Shown: positions 14,301-29,657, counted from the stretch's first letter. The stretch: 64,000 nucleotides of DNA from Dromiciops gliroides (GCF_019393635.1 NC_057866.1:11418223-11482222); one strand, 5' to 3'. The notes: generated by a model not told the origin, from the sequence alone. Numbers and translations are program-made.

Positions 14301-17300
14301 GGCTAAACAAGTTGTGGTACATGTATGTGATGAAAAATTATTGTGCTATAAGAAATGATGAGCAGGCAGATTTCAGAAAAACCTGGACAGACTTACATGA
14401 ACTGATGCTGAGTGAAGTGAGCGGAACCAGGAGAACATTGTACATAGTAAAAGCAACACTGTGATGATTAATTGTGAAAGACTTAGCTCTTCTCAGCAAT
14501 ACAATGATCCAAGACAATTCCAAAAGACTTAAGATGGAAAATGCTCTCCACATCCAGAAAAAGAACTGATGGAGTCTGAATGCAGATCAAAAGTATATTT
14601 TCACTTTTCCCCCCACTATTTTCACTTTGTTATTTTTTCTTTCTTGTGGTTTTCCCCTTTTGTTCTGATTCTTCTTTTACAACATGACTAATATGGAAAT
14701 ATATATATTTCCATACATACGTATGCATGTATGTATACGTAACCTATATCTGAATGCATGTTGTCTTGGGGAGGGCAGGGAGGGAGGGAGAAAAAATTGG
14801 AACTCAGAATCTTACAAAAATGAATGTTGAAAATAATCGTCACATGTAATTGGAAAATAAAATACCACTTAGAAAAAAAAGAATTGCAAATCAAAGGGAT
14901 GCCCATCAATTGGGGAATGGATAAATAAGCTATGTGTCTATGATTGTAGTGGAATATTATTGTGCTATAAGAAATGACAAGCAGGATGATTTCAGAAAAA
15001 CCTGGAAAGACTTACATGAATGGAACCAGGACAATGTTGTACACAGTAAGAGCAATATTGTTCAATGAAGAACTGTTAGACTTAGCTATTCTCAGCAATA
15101 CAATGATCCAAGACAGTTCCAAAGGACCAATGATGAACCATACTATCCCCCTCCAAAGAAAGAACCAATATTGAACACAGACCGAAGCATGCTATTTTTC
15201 ACTTTCTTTCATTTCTTTTTCTTTGGGTCTTCTTATTCAAAATTACTAATTTGGAAATGTTTTACATAATTGCAGGTGTATAACCTATAACTGATTGCTT
15301 ACCACTTCAGAAAGAGGGTAGGGGAAAGAAGGATAGAATTTGGAACTCAAAAGCTTTAAATAAAATGTCTAATAAAAAAGGGAAGGAATAGGTTCCAAAA
15401 ATTGGGGGAGAAAGAATATGCCCAGAGAGAAGGTGCCAGGGACATGCTGCCTGTAAGGTTATGTGTCAGCAGGCAGCAAAATTAGTGGGTTCCCAGGATA
15501 ATGTCTTAGAGCAGCAATGCCACAGTACTCACACTAAGACAGACAGTTCAGGTCCAGGCCCAGGGGGCTTTAAGAACCCCTGGTATGCCAGAGAGTACCT
15601 TCAAGATTCAGTGCTCAAAGAGGGGAAGGGGGTGCAAGCCTAACCCTGGCAAGAACTCAAGGGACACAGAACAAGACCCAAGAGTCAGACCCAAAAGAGT
15701 ATCAGGGGATGAAGCCTAGCCCTAGCACTAAATCCCAATTTAGGAACAAATAAGCTACAGAAATGAGTAAATAAAAAAACCCCACACCATTATCAAGAAT
15801 TATTACAAATCTAGGGCACAGTGGATAGAGAGCACTGGCGAGGACCTGAGTTCAAATCCGACCTCAGACACTTAACACTTACCAGCTGTGTGACCCTGGG
15901 CAAGTCACTTAACCCCAATTGCCTCACCCCCTCCCGAAAAGAATTATTGCAAATCTAACTCCATAACAACTGCAAGCAAAACTTTTCCAAAGGAAAAAAA
16001 ATGAATTTTTCACAAGGATTACAATATCTAAAAGAAATGACACAAGATATAAAAAGAGAAACAAAAACTCATGAGGAAAGAACTGGAAGAATAATTGGCT
16101 TAGAAGAGAAAGTGGAAATCAAGAAATGGAATCACTGAAAATCAGAATAGACCAAACAAGACAACAACTCCAAGAGACAGCAAGAAGTATTAAAACAAAA
16201 CCAAAAAAACCCCTGAAAATAGAAGAAAATATTACATATCTGATAGAAAAAAACAAATTACCTGGAAAACAGGTCAAGGAGAAATCATTTAGGAATCACT
16301 GGATTCTTAAATGGAAACCATGATTTTTAAAAGTGTCTGGACACTGTATTTCAAGAAATCATAAATGAAAACTATCCAGATCTAGGAATGTCATATCAAA
16401 AATCTGGAAATTCCACATAAAAGAAAACAGCCTCTCCCTGCCACCCCCGCAACAACAACAACACAAACAAAAAACCAACCCAGCAAGTCCAGAAACTACA
16501 GCCAGGCTCTCGTGAGGTATGGCAGCTTCTATTAAAATCATATTCCTAAAACTACAATATTTTCAAAAGGCAAAAGGTTAACATAACCAAGAATACTATA
16601 ATCCTACAGAAAGGAAAGCATGAACCTTTACTGGAAGAGGACTTTGAGTATTCCTGAAGAAAAAGAGCTAACAAGGAACTTTGAAATATAAAACATCAGA
16701 GTCAATAGAAACCTAGAAAGGGAAATTTATTTGCGCAACTAGAAAGAACAACAGCATAATGTAGAACTAATATTCTAATGGTGAAGAAAAAATGAGTGTC
16801 CCTCCAGAATCTTCATATTTTAAAGGATACAGAGATAATCTAATAAGACACAGTTCCTGGGGGTGGACTGCTTCAGTTCAGAGGATTTCTAAGAGGGAAA
16901 AAGGGAAGGAAGAGTAAAAGGAATAATACACTAGCGTAGAAAGTAAGGAGGTGAACTTGCTACTTTTCCTAATTAGAGTTCATGAGAATAAGAAGCATGA
17001 GGAAAGGGAGCAAAAAGTGGTCAGCAGATAACTGTGTCTTATTTCAGGAGTAGATCAAACTCAAAAGGGAAACCAGTTTGTAGGAGGTCAGATGTGGGAT
17101 AACAAGCTGAAGGGAAGAGTCACAAGCAAGACAAACTTCCTGATACTGAAGGGGAAATAAAAGAGGGAAAAACAAGAATTAGAATATAAATGAGGGCCTT
17201 ACATTGACTCCTGGACAACTGGGGAATGGCTGAACAAATTGTGGTATATTAATGTAGTGGAAGAAATTATGAAAGAGACAGTATTAGAGAATACCGAGTA

Positions 17301-20300
17301 TTATGAAATGAACGTGAGTAAATTAAGAACCAGAATAATAACTGATACAAGGACAACACCACTGTAAAGAAAAACTTAAGAACTCTGATCAAAGAAACGG
17401 TCAACCGCATCTCCAGGAGGCCTACGAGGAAATCTGTTACCCGTTTTCTGATAAAGAAGTGAGAGACACAAGGGAAAGACAAATACATTTTGGATATGAC
17501 CACTATGTGAATTCTTTTTGTTTGTCTGTTAAAGGAGTTTTTTTTCCCTTTCTTTTTCTTCTTCTTCTTTTTTTTTTTTTAGTGAGGCAATTGGGGTTAA
17601 GTGACTTGCCTAGGGTCACACAGCTAGTAAGTGTTCAGTGTCTGAGGCCGGATTTGAACTCAGGTTCTCCTGACTCCAGGGCCGGTGCTCTATCCACTGT
17701 GCCACCTAGCTGCCCCTTCTCTTTCTTTTTAAGTTAACAGGAAGAAAGAAAGGACAATTAGGAAAAGTTTTATCTATGGAAATGTCCTTTCTTTGAACAC
17801 TAAAGTTAGGACCAGACTTTATCCCTTGTGTGTGCGCATTATAAAGCAAACTGGAAATCAAGAGTATCAAAAGTACTGAACATACAGAACAATCACAGGT
17901 TATCTTTGCTGACAGGCTGAATCAGCTAACAAAATGTTAATTCTGATGCATGAGGCATAACTAAATTACTAAGAGAGAAATCACTTTGACAAGGTAAGAT
18001 GTTTACTAAACCTCTGGTTTAGATAATCTATCAGTGATGTAGACTCTGAGAGAACAGTAATAAACTCAGGCTGGCTGGCTGATTGTAAAGGAGAGTCTGT
18101 TAACTGTAATACTTATTATACAGGCGACTTGCCAAACCTTTTAAGAATGCTTCAGCATTTTAGAAATGCTACTTATAAACAACGGATCCGCTCATCTTTT
18201 TGTCTCTTACCAAAGAAACAACACTAGAAAGCACTTTGTTAGTGCTGGTTTAATGCTTGTTTTTCTTTGAGGACTGAAAGAATGCCAAGATTGCATTTTC
18301 TTCCTACTTCTATACCCCTGATCTGGCAAACCTGTTTTTCATTCCTTTTCTCAAGTCAGTCGACTCATCCCCTTGGCTCCCATCCCGGGCCTGGCTCTGC
18401 AGCAAACCAGACACTGCCCTCTCTGTGTTCTCCCTCTACCTGCCTGCCCTTGATTTCAACTGCTGGTCACAGCCCTCTAGGCTGCCTGTCTCCCCACCCC
18501 TATCTCTGCACTACTTGGCCTGGGTTATGCCCTCCCACGGCTGTGTAAACGACCTATTTATGTAACCTTCTCTCCCCCTCCTCGCCTGGAATGAGCTCCT
18601 TTCTTTACCTCCACCTCTCATGTCCCTCTCTAGACATGGCTTTATATTTCTATATCCCCAGAGCCTAGCACAAGGTTTGGAATGCAACAGGCTCTTTAGT
18701 AAAAGATCCAGCTACCTGGAGAGTCCTCTGACAGCTCAAATGCAAAATGAAACTCACTAACCCACATGTACCTTTCCTTGCCCAGCAGCCAGCACCAGTC
18801 CATCTCCCAGCATTTCTTTCTTTTTTTTGATGAGGCAATTGCAGTTAAGTGACTTGTCCAGGGTCACACAGCTAGTAAGTGTCAAGTGTCTGAGGCCGGA
18901 TTTGAACTCAGGTCCTCCTGAATCCAGGGCCGGTGCTCTATCCACTGTGCCATCTAGCTGCCCCCCCCCCCAGCATTTCTTAAGAGCTTACAGTGTGCTC
19001 AGCACAATGTTGAGGATGCACATACAGTAAAGGAAATAGTCCCTACTACAACTTACATTTGAATGGGGGTAAAAATGAGACAGAGACAAAAGGGGGACAG
19101 TGGCAGACGCACAAACGGATACAGAGAATAAAGACAAAGCAGTTCAATACAAGGTAATCCAACAGGGTAACTAACACCTTCTTAATTAGCCAGGATGGAC
19201 ACTACTCAATCAGCTGGCTCTTCCCTCCCACCCCCCTACATCCAATCAGTTTTTAAGCCTGGTTCGGCAGCATGCCTTACTAGATAGGCAGCTGTAGTAG
19301 TAAGATCCAGGTTTAAGCCGGGCCTTGGCAGGGTCACCCTGGGCACCTCTCTTAAGTAAACCTGTTTCTATAATATATATCCTACTCCCCACCAAGGACA
19401 TTCTTTTGCGATCCCATCCCCCACTCATATGTCTACTCTTCCATAATTCCAATCACATTCTAACCATTTAGGTTATTCCCAGATGGTGTCCTAGTCTGTT
19501 TCCAATGCATTCTCCACAGAGCAGCCAAGGCACATGTCAACTCAATCTACTCTTGACTCAAACTTTCAGTGGTTCCACGCTGGTACAGGATCTTACCCTG
19601 GCATTCAAAGCCCAGCACAAGCTGGTTTCAACTTAGCTTTCTAACTTTATTTCACATTATTGCTCCATCAGTCCTACATTCTTGCCGAAACAAGACTACT
19701 AGTGACTGCCTGATTAGGCTCTGCTGCCCTTCCAACTCCACTTATTCTGTCATGCTGCATACTTAGAATGTCTCCTCTCCCCTCATATTTGCCTAGTAAA
19801 ACGTTTCTTTACTTTCAAAGCTCAGCATCTATGTCCCCTTCTCTATGAAAATTTCCTTGATTACCTACCACCCTCTCAGCTAAAAGTATTTTCGCTCCTC
19901 AAATTTTCCTAAACTACTCTGGATCTCACATGTGCCTAGATTACACTCCCTTGTATTATATTTAAGGGTGAACATGGTTGTATCCTCCTTAGTAGGCTGT
20001 AAGCACCTGGAGGGAATTTTTGTATTCCTGTCTTATGCTCTGCAAATAGTAAAATGCATCATAAATATTCATCGAAATGAATTAAGTTATCAGTTGCCAC
20101 TATGTCTATTCTTATAGCGTAAGGAATGAAGGGGGCAAATGTGTGAATAAATAAATACTACTAGTTTTTCTTTTAACTTATGTTTATAGGGTGCTTTTAC
20201 AAAATTCAAAATGAAAATTGTGTCACATTATAGATCCTTACCTAATTTATAAGCATATCCAATGAGTCAAATTCTACTAAGTCACAAGCAGAGTTACATT

Positions 20301-23300
20301 ACTTAAATATTAAAACCAGAATTAATCAGATTCCAATTGAAGTCAGTGGAATCCTTCCTTCAACTCACAGGCTTGCTATCTGCCCTTCAGACGAGGGGAC
20401 AACCTCTTTTTCAGATGCAATAAAAACAAAGGAATGCCACGTGGTATTCCTGGGCTGGTGTGAGCTCAGTCCAAAGAGTCTTCTTCCTTTGACTTGGAGA
20501 CTTTGGATTTTGTTGACGATGATCCCATGAGTTTAATCTGGGATTTCTTTGGGAGGTGATTGGTGGATTCCTTTTCCTCTCTCTTTGCCCTCTTGTTCTA
20601 ATGTGTCTGGACAGTCTTCTTTTCATGCTTTCTGAAATATGATATCCAGGATCTTTTTTTGGTCATGGCTTTCTTAAATTATCCCCATCTCGATCCATTT
20701 TCCAGAGCACTCATTTTTGATATGAGGTATCTTAGATTTTTTTTCGATTTTTTTCAATCTTTTGATTTTAATACTTCTTATTGACACAAGAGTCAACTTC
20801 TATTTGGTGTATTCTCATTTTTAGGGAGTCAGTTACTAGGGTAAGGTTTTGTATTACAACAAAAGGTTTGAGAAGGGGGAAGCCTGAACTTTATTAAGCT
20901 ATTTACTCTTTCCATCTCTTTGCTCCCAAACTCTCATTTTTTAGAAAATTAAGGTGCTTTTTTAAAAACAAAAGATCCACCTTCTCTTCCTCCAACTTCT
21001 CAACAACTCTTGAGCTCTCACCATTGAGAAAGCAAAACAACCCAAAATGCCTTGTTACAAACATGTAAAATCAACCAAAATAAACTCCTGCATTTGCCAT
21101 GTCAAAAACAAAGTCAATCTATACTATTACTGTTATTTATCAGGACGTGAGTAGCCTGTTTCATCATGAATCTTGGGGAAGTGTAGTTGGTCACCGTGTT
21201 GATCAATGTTCCTAAGACTTTTAAAGTTGATCATCTTTACAATACTGTTGTTACTGCACACACTGTTCTCCTAGCTCTGTTCACTTCACTCTCCATCAGT
21301 TCATACAAGTCTTCCCAAATTTCTCTGAAACCACTTCCTTTGTTGTTTCTTACAAAGTACTAAAATATCCCATTACATTCACATACCACACCTTGTTCAG
21401 TCATTTATTTCCCAACGGGTAGGCAATCCCTCAGTTTCCCATTCTTTGACAGCCGAAGAGAGTTGTTATAAGTCATTTTGAACATATGTATCCTTTCCCT
21501 CTCTTTGTTCTTTTTGGGACATAATCTCTCTTTCTTTGCCTAGTAATACAAAAAGTACAAATTGGGGCTTGGATGTCTTCATTACAGCTAACATTTATAT
21601 AGCATTTACTATATGCCAGGAACTGTGCTAAGAACTTTACAAACATCTCATTTGATGCTCACAACAGTCCTGGGAGGTAGATGCTATTATTATCCCCATT
21701 TTAGAGATGAGGAAACCGAGGCAAACAGAGATGAAGTGATTTGTGCCCAGAGTCACATCCCTCCTAAGTGTCTTGAGGCCAGATCTGAACTCAGGTCTTC
21801 CTGACCCCAGGTCCAGCACTCTACCCACTGCATTATCTAGATGCCATAGAATCATAGGACAAACCCTCCCCTTCCCTCTCAATAACTCATTTTAATAAAA
21901 TCAGAAAACATTTCACTCACATATTCTCCCTTCCTTTAGCCAATCACTGCATTCGAGACCTGAAAAGCAGTCATCTGGATATAGTACCTCCCTCCATCAC
22001 TATTCTGGATCTTCATCAATCAGAGGTGGGACTTCCTGTTCAAAGTGAGAAAGCTAGGAAGCCCTCTTTGGGGCTGCCATACCACTGCAACTGAGAGAAA
22101 TACCAAACATCACTCCCAACCTGGATACCAATACAAAAGTCTGTTCTCACAGTGTTCAACTCCCACCTTCACCTGGATGGGAGATATATCCTTTAACAAA
22201 AGAGATATATCCTTTAACTAACAGCCTTAAAACTGCACTTTTGGGACATGTATTTCCTTTGAACATCTAAGTTCTATGACCAGATTTTGAGTTTTCTGAT
22301 ACTGATCAGGTTACCTTGTGCCTAATAGGGATCTGTTGTTGTTTTTTTGTTATTCTCTAAGAGGACCATGAGGTCTGGAAGTGATGTCATGACTTGCAGT
22401 GAATTGGATTTAAGTGAGGGTGGGCTGTGCAAAGTCACTGGCCTCACTCTCCCCCTCCAGAGCCACAGGATGACTTGAGATAGCCCTGGATGTGTGAAGC
22501 AATTGGGATTAAGTGACTTGCCCAGCGTCACACAGCTAGTAAATGTCAAGTATCTGAGGTTAAATTTGAATTCAGGTCCTCCTGACTCCAGGGCCAGTGC
22601 TCTATCCACTGTGTCACCTAGCTACCCCAATGGGAATATCAGAAGATCTTCAGTAGGAGATTTGGGTGGGGGAAAATGGGGCTTGAATCTTGTGTGTAGA
22701 TTTTCTTTACCCCACCCCCCCAGGGCTACTACATAACCATTCACTTTGAGAATAATTTGCAGCCAAGTAAAGGAACTGAAAAATGGTTAGGGGAAATGAA
22801 TTAAGCCCCCTCATTTTAAAACTCTTTGAAGTGAAGGAGGCATCGTTTCTGTTACGTACATGAGTAATCCATGAAAGAAAGATCTCAGGGCTCAAATGGT
22901 CTGTCTACACTACTCAGTACGATTCAACAATGTGCCATGACAGCCAAAAAATGAATGCTATCCTATACTACTTTTTATTTTATTTTTTTGCTGGGCAATG
23001 AGGGTTAGGTGACTTGCCCAGGGTCACACAGCTGGTAAGTGTCAAGTGTCTGAAGCCGGATTTGAACTCAGGTCCTCCTGCATCCAGAGCTGGTGCTTTA
23101 TCGACTACATCACCTAGCTGCCCCCTAGAGGTTACTTTAAATGATACATTTTCCAGAAAAGAGGCCAGAAATCTTCATGGATAGGGATGGGTCTGAAATC
23201 AGGAAGAAGAGTTCAGATTTGGTCTCACTAGTCAGGTGACCCCCTGACAAGTCCTTTATTGTCTATCTCAGTTTCCTCAAATGTAAAATGGAGATAACAT

Positions 23301-26300
23301 TACCTTGCTGTGAGAACAAAATGATAAAATATTTGTTAAGTGCTTTGCAAACCTTCCAATACCACATAAGTGATGATGGTGTTCAATTCTATGGGACATT
23401 TTAACACCATATACAAGCTGAGGTGCATTTAGGATGGTGAAGTGACTGGAGACTGTTAACATGAAGACTGACTGAAGCAACAGGATGTTTAACCCAGAGC
23501 AGCACTTCTTAAACTTTCCCACTCAGAATCCCTTTTTGCTCAGAAATTTTTGCACGACTCCAGGTATGTAAGTATGTATCACAATCCCCACGTGGGGTTG
23601 CAACCCACAGTTTAAGAAGCTAGGCCTGAAGAAAACTGGAGGGAGTGGCCATGATAACTTCCCAGCCTTGCTCCTCTTATTCCAAGAGGGCTAGACTAGG
23701 AATAATGAGGTAAAAGTTGCAGAAAAGAACTTTTAGCTCAACATGTGGGAAAACTTTCCAACTATCAAAGGTGTCTGAAAGAGGAATGAGCTCATTGATG
23801 CAAAGTGGGTTCCTCTTCAACTTAAAATGAGGTTGGACCAAGTGAACTGTAAGATCTCTCTCCTGCTCTAAATCTATGGCTTCCGTGGCTGTAGAAGGGA
23901 TTCTTGGTCTGGTACAGCTCGGACTAGATGGCCTCCGATGCTGGTTCTAATTCTTCCAAGAGGACGATCCGACCTTTGATAAATCTAACTTTATCAGGGA
24001 CACTTCCCTAATTATACAACCTCTGGTCCTTAGATAGCCGATGCTCTTATACATGCCAAACTATAATACAGAGCAGTCATCACCAAACTCCTTCATAATT
24101 AGTTAAAAAAAACAAACACAAGAAAGGCCGATCAACAGATAAGATCAATAATATACACAAAGCAAAGACTTCAAATACTTGGGTAAGGACAAAACCTATC
24201 AGAAAAACTGGAAAGCAATGGGGCAGAAGTTAGGTACAGACCAACATCTCATACTGTGTTATCTAGATGAATTCCAAACACATATGAGACTTAGACTTTT
24301 ATGTGGTAACATCAAAAGAAAATTATGTAACAACAAGGAAAAAAAATTACCTTTCTGATCTAGGGATAGGGAAAGATTTCATCACAAAACGAGAGATAAT
24401 CTCAACTGATAAATGGTCAAAGGATATGAGCAGGCAGAAATAAGATAGGAAAAAAAGCCTGGTAGAACAAAATGATTGGGAGGCTACAGGAAAATACACA
24501 CTATTGTGTTATTGGTGATATCCAGCCATTCTGCAGGATACCCCTGGGGCAATGAGGGTTAAGTGACTTGCCCAGGGTCACATAGCTAGTAAGTGGCAAG
24601 TGTCTGAGGCCAGATTTGAACTCAGGTCCTCCTGAGTCCAGAGCCAGTGCTTTATCCACTGTGCCACCTAGCTGCCCCGGATATTCAGCCATTCTGAAAA
24701 GCAATTTCTGGAACTATGCCTCAAAAGTCATTAAATTGTGCATACCTCTGACCCAGCAATAGGCTAATATGAGGCCTATATATAGCCCAAAGAGTTCAAA
24801 GAAAGAGGAAAAAGACTTATTTGTACATTAATATCCATAGCAGCTATTTGTGTAGAGGTTTGTAGCAACCAAGAAAGTGCCCACCAATTGGGTAATGACA
24901 AAACAAATTATGGTTTATAAATTTAATATATTATGCCTTAAGAAAAGATGAGATGGGGGCAGCTAGGTGGCACAGTGGATAGAGCACTGGCCCTGGATTC
25001 AGGAGGACCTGAGTTCAAATCTGTCCTCAGACACTTAACGCTTACTGGCTGTGTGACCCTGGGCAAGTCACTCAACCCCAACTGCCCCCCCCCCCACACA
25101 CACAAGAAAAGATGAGATGGACTATTTCAGCTGAGCTCACAGTCTAATGAAGAAGTCAAACAAATACATACACACAAGCTATATATATATATATATATGG
25201 CTAAAAAAGGATAATTCAAAGAGGGAAGACTCCAGAATTAGAGGAGCTGGGAAAAGCTTATTTTGAAATTTTAGTTGGGATTTAAATAAAGGGAAGCCAG
25301 TAGGCAGAGATGAAGAGGCATTCCAGGCATAAGGGGCCCCAACAAAAGAAGGTCCCTGCAGCCGAGAGACAATGTGTCTAATTCATGGAACAACAAGGAG
25401 GTCAATGTCTCCAGCTCAAAGAGTATTTGTCAGGGAGTAAGGTGTAAGAAGACTGGAAAGGTAGGAAGGAGGGGGATAGGTTATGAAGGGAAGCAATTTA
25501 TACAATATTATAAAGAAAAATGTGAGAAGTAAGGACCAAAAATAAAGCATACTATCCAGATCCCAACAGAGAAGTGAAAGAGACTCAAGATATAGAAAGA
25601 GACAGACATTTTAAGATATGGTCAATGCAGGAATCATGTGCTTTGCTTGACTACACATTTTGTTACAAGGGTTTTTTCTTGGTTTTGTTCAACAGGAGTA
25701 AAGAGTAGGAAAAGAACAGAAATGCTTGTTAATTGAACATTTTTAAACAAAAAATTGTTCAGGAGAGAGCATATAATGAAGATTTCAAGGAAGAATAAAC
25801 AAAAAGACCTGGCAGCTGAATGGATGGGGAAGGAAATGAATAAGAGAGAGCATAAAACTGAGAATGATTCAGGTTGTGAATCTTGGTAACTGGAAATGAA
25901 CGATGGCACTACCCACAAAAGAAATAGATTAGGAAAAAGGAGGAGTTTCAGGGGAAAGACAATGAGTTCTCTTTTGGACATGTTAAGTTTGGATTCAAGT
26001 GATGCAGAACTACAGCTCAGAAAGGAAACCAGAACACAATATATACACCTATAAGTCATCTGCACAGAGATAACTGACTTCATGGTAACTTCTCTTGTAA
26101 TGAGTTACCCAGTGCTGATGATTCCATCTCTAAAATTTCTCTTATGTTTTATAGTCCTGACTAACAGTACAGACCTCTATTGTCATGTACCTGAACTATT
26201 ACAATACTCCTCTAACAGGTATCTCTATTTTCATTCTTTCCCTATCAAATCTATCCTTTATGACACTAAAACATTTTAATAAAAATGTTCTTTATTATGA

Positions 26301-29300
26301 ATTTGGAAACATTCAGAAACATGGCAATTTCTGTATACAAATAAAAGGAAGAGAATTGTATTTAAAAACCATGAATTTCCATTATGGAGGCTTGGTTTTT
26401 TAAAATCTGTAATAAATTTACCACAGTAGTTGTAAAACTGTCTTTGTCTCTTTCTGAACTTATTTCTGCTCTTTTATGTATTTTCAAAATGTTTCACTGA
26501 CATACATTTTCCTGGCATCACTCAAATTATTTCCCACTCCCCTTAGTCCCTCCCTTGTAGTAAGTATAATCAAGCAGAACTGATTTGGCAGTGTCTGCAA
26601 ACCTATCTCATCCTGAACTCTTCTAGCATAACATCTCTCTGCTGAGAAGTGTGTGGTAAAAATTATTTGTGGTAAAGATTAATATTCCTGTTTTTAGCTA
26701 ACTCATTTGGGAGGGGCCACACCTGGCCCACCCCAGGTTACAGGCAGCTTTTTGAAGGACCTCCCCTTTTGGGGGAGGGGACATTGAACACTCCCAGAAG
26801 GGAGGCAGGCTACTTCCAGTACAGGAGCTCATGCTGGCTCTTTCTGCTGGGGCTCTTGAGCTGGTGGCCCGTGTTTGTTGCTCTGTCTCAGGCAACTGCT
26901 GTCTCTGCGCAAGCAACCTTAGACTGGCTGGCGGGCTGTTCAGTTGTTTGGTGAGTTACTTACGGAAAACCCTAAATTCCTTTGAACTAGCTTAATTGGG
27001 AACGGTCTGGGTTAAGCTTACAGTTAAGAATATCTGTATTTCTATTTTCTTATCTTTGATTTTTATTAGTTTCACCTTTGTTGTTTAATTAATTTTCAAG
27101 TAATAAAATCTGATCCTTTTGTGAACTAAAGCTTAGAGGTTCCTTTCTTATTGGCCTGGGAGAAATATCTAAAAAAGGGCTGTTCAGAGGGGAGGGTTAA
27201 ACCTTAAAGGATCCTCATATTTCCGGGACCCCAATATTAAGGCGAGTCACCCAAATAACACTCAGTATATCAAATTTTGGCCCTCACAAGTGGAAAACAA
27301 GATTCATCACTAGGGGCTTCACACAGCGTTTATCAGTTTTCAAATCTTTCACAGTTGTATTCCTTTACAAGATTGTAGTCACATAAACTTTTCTTATACA
27401 CAGATTATGTCCTGTCACGTGTCTGTTAAGCAAGCTTCCACAGTTCCTTATTCTACTGCAGGGATCTTTAATCTGGGTCCACAGATAAGTTTCAGGAGAC
27501 CTGTGAACTTGGATGGGGAAAAAAATTACATCTTCATTTTCACTAACATCTAACTAAAACTTAGCGTTTCCATCAGTTATGAATGTAGGCAACAAACCAT
27601 AGTATTATCAGCAGTATCCGTGACTGTCACCAAAGAGAAATCACAGATATTTTCATGTGTTACAGATATTTACAGTTGTTGCATGTGCACATTTCAAACT
27701 AGAGTTTATAGTCCTCAATAATTTGAAATTTCTGTTATTATAGCCTTTAACTTGCCTGAACTTTAGATGTAGTTATGCTATTAATGCATTAATAAGGCAC
27801 ATCACAGTTGGTAAAATACTTCTGATAACTCCATTTCAAAATAATTGGTTTCCTGTATTTCATTCTTTTTTTTTTCCAGAAAACCCTAAATTTGTTAAGT
27901 GACTTGCCCAGGGTCATACAGCTAGTAAGTGTTAAGTGTCTGAGGCCGGATTTGAACTCAGGTACTCCTGAATCCAGGGCTGGTGCTCTATCCACTGCAC
28001 CACCTAGCTGTCCCCTGTATTTTATTCTATTCATTTAAAAACAATATTCTGAGGAAGGGTTCATAGGCATTACCAGACTACCAAACAGGTCCATAACTAC
28101 TACTGAGTCAAGTTTAAACTCTTAAGATTCAAAGACAGCTGCTATCTGGAACCACTCTCTGTCCCTTCCAGTCTTTTTTTTTTTTTGGTGGGGCAATGAG
28201 GGTTAAGTGACTTACCCAGGGTCACACAGCTAGTAAGTGTCAAGTGTCTGAGGTCGCATTTGAACTCAGGTCCTTCTGACTCCAGGGCTGGTGCTTTATC
28301 CACTGTGCCACCTAGCTGCCCCCCCCCCCCAGTCTTATCTTATACTACCTTCCATTCTCCATGAACTCCATTCTTTTGGTCAACTGGGCCTATCATTGCT
28401 TCTCCAACAGGCCTAGTAATTTTCCCCTGACGCATGTTTGCTTTTCTCCTATGTATTTTAGGAATTTGTATTAGTGTCTTATCCTACTAGTCTAGACCTA
28501 AGCTCCAAGAGGGGATCCCATTTGATTTTAAACTTTGTCTCTTCTCCCATAATCTACCACAATGCCCTGCTTACAACAAGAGATTAATATTTACTTACTG
28601 AAAAAGTGCTAGTTCTTGGTATCCCTGAAATATTCTGGACCAGGATTGGAAATCTATGGTACAAGGATAGTTTTCACTTAGCAATAGGCACAAGGTCAAT
28701 CCAATTCATGGGAATTCGAAGGGGAAAAATTATTTCTGCTATGTTTATTATATGAGTTGTATAATGTATTTAGTTAAATGCTTACATTTCATTCATACCA
28801 GGGTATAGAATCTTTCCATCCCCAGCCACTATACACCCTAATAGAGCTGAAGGAGAGGAGGAAGTGATAGCCAATGTCAGGAACCAGTACTGTTTAGGCC
28901 TCCTGAGGGACCACTAGTATCACTTCACATCTGAGTGGGAAGTTGAGAGGCAAGAAAGGTATGTTTCTAAGGAGGGACATGTGTGAAACTTAAAGCAACT
29001 AAATATGAGCAGAAATCTAGAAAACTCAGCAAAGACATAGGCAAGAAATATATTAAACTGGTAAAACTTTCATTTTGATTTAAATTAAGCTTCTAAAATG
29101 CTCTTCAATCTTCACTTTGCTAACCACAGTCTCATTATGAACAGAGAACATATGTAATTTTTAACTGTGTTGCAGCTATGAGAAACCCACAGATGAAACC
29201 TGGATAACTTCTAGAAGCCACTGATCCCCAGACTAATCTAGTTGGCAGGTTGTTAGGAAAAGGAAAAACAATTCAACCACTTTTTATGCCATGGGCACTC

Positions 29301-29624
29301 TGTCTTTACCACACGAGTGAATATATACAAAGTATTTTGCAAACCTCTAGAACCTACAGAATGCAAGTTATGACTATCACCCCTATCCCCAATCACTTCA
29401 ATGTCTACCAGGAACTGTCACTGGAAATAATCTGATTTACTTTAAAATTTAGATTCCCTTTTATTTGATTTTGGAAAAAACACACGGGGGCAGCTAGGTG
29501 GTGCAGTGGATAAAACACTGGCCCTGGATGCAGGAGGACCCGAGTTAAAATCCGACCTTGGACACTTGACATTTAACTAGTGGTGTGACCTTGGGCAAGT
29601 CACTTAACCCCAATTGCCTCACCA

Positions 29625-29657
<33 letters not shown>

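Larger units (their letters stand above)
24110..25160 (+). mobile_element. L1 fragment interrupted by two SINEs
   Basis: 'atccagccattctg', 'ctctgacccagcaatagg', 'ccatagcagctatttgtgta' and 'accaattgggtaatgac' follow L1 ORF2-end order. Two CORE-SINEs (24534-24679, 24957-25103) are inserted in opposite directions. Confidence 0.65.

Noticed and set aside
14695..14720. Palindrome around 'ggaaatatatatatttcc'
   Set aside because: It lies in the AT-rich L1 3' UTR and needs no separate function.
25634..26083. 149-codon - strand frame with hydrophobic stretches
   Set aside because: The hydrophobic look follows from a purine-rich + strand; no similarity, splice signals or neighbours support a gene.
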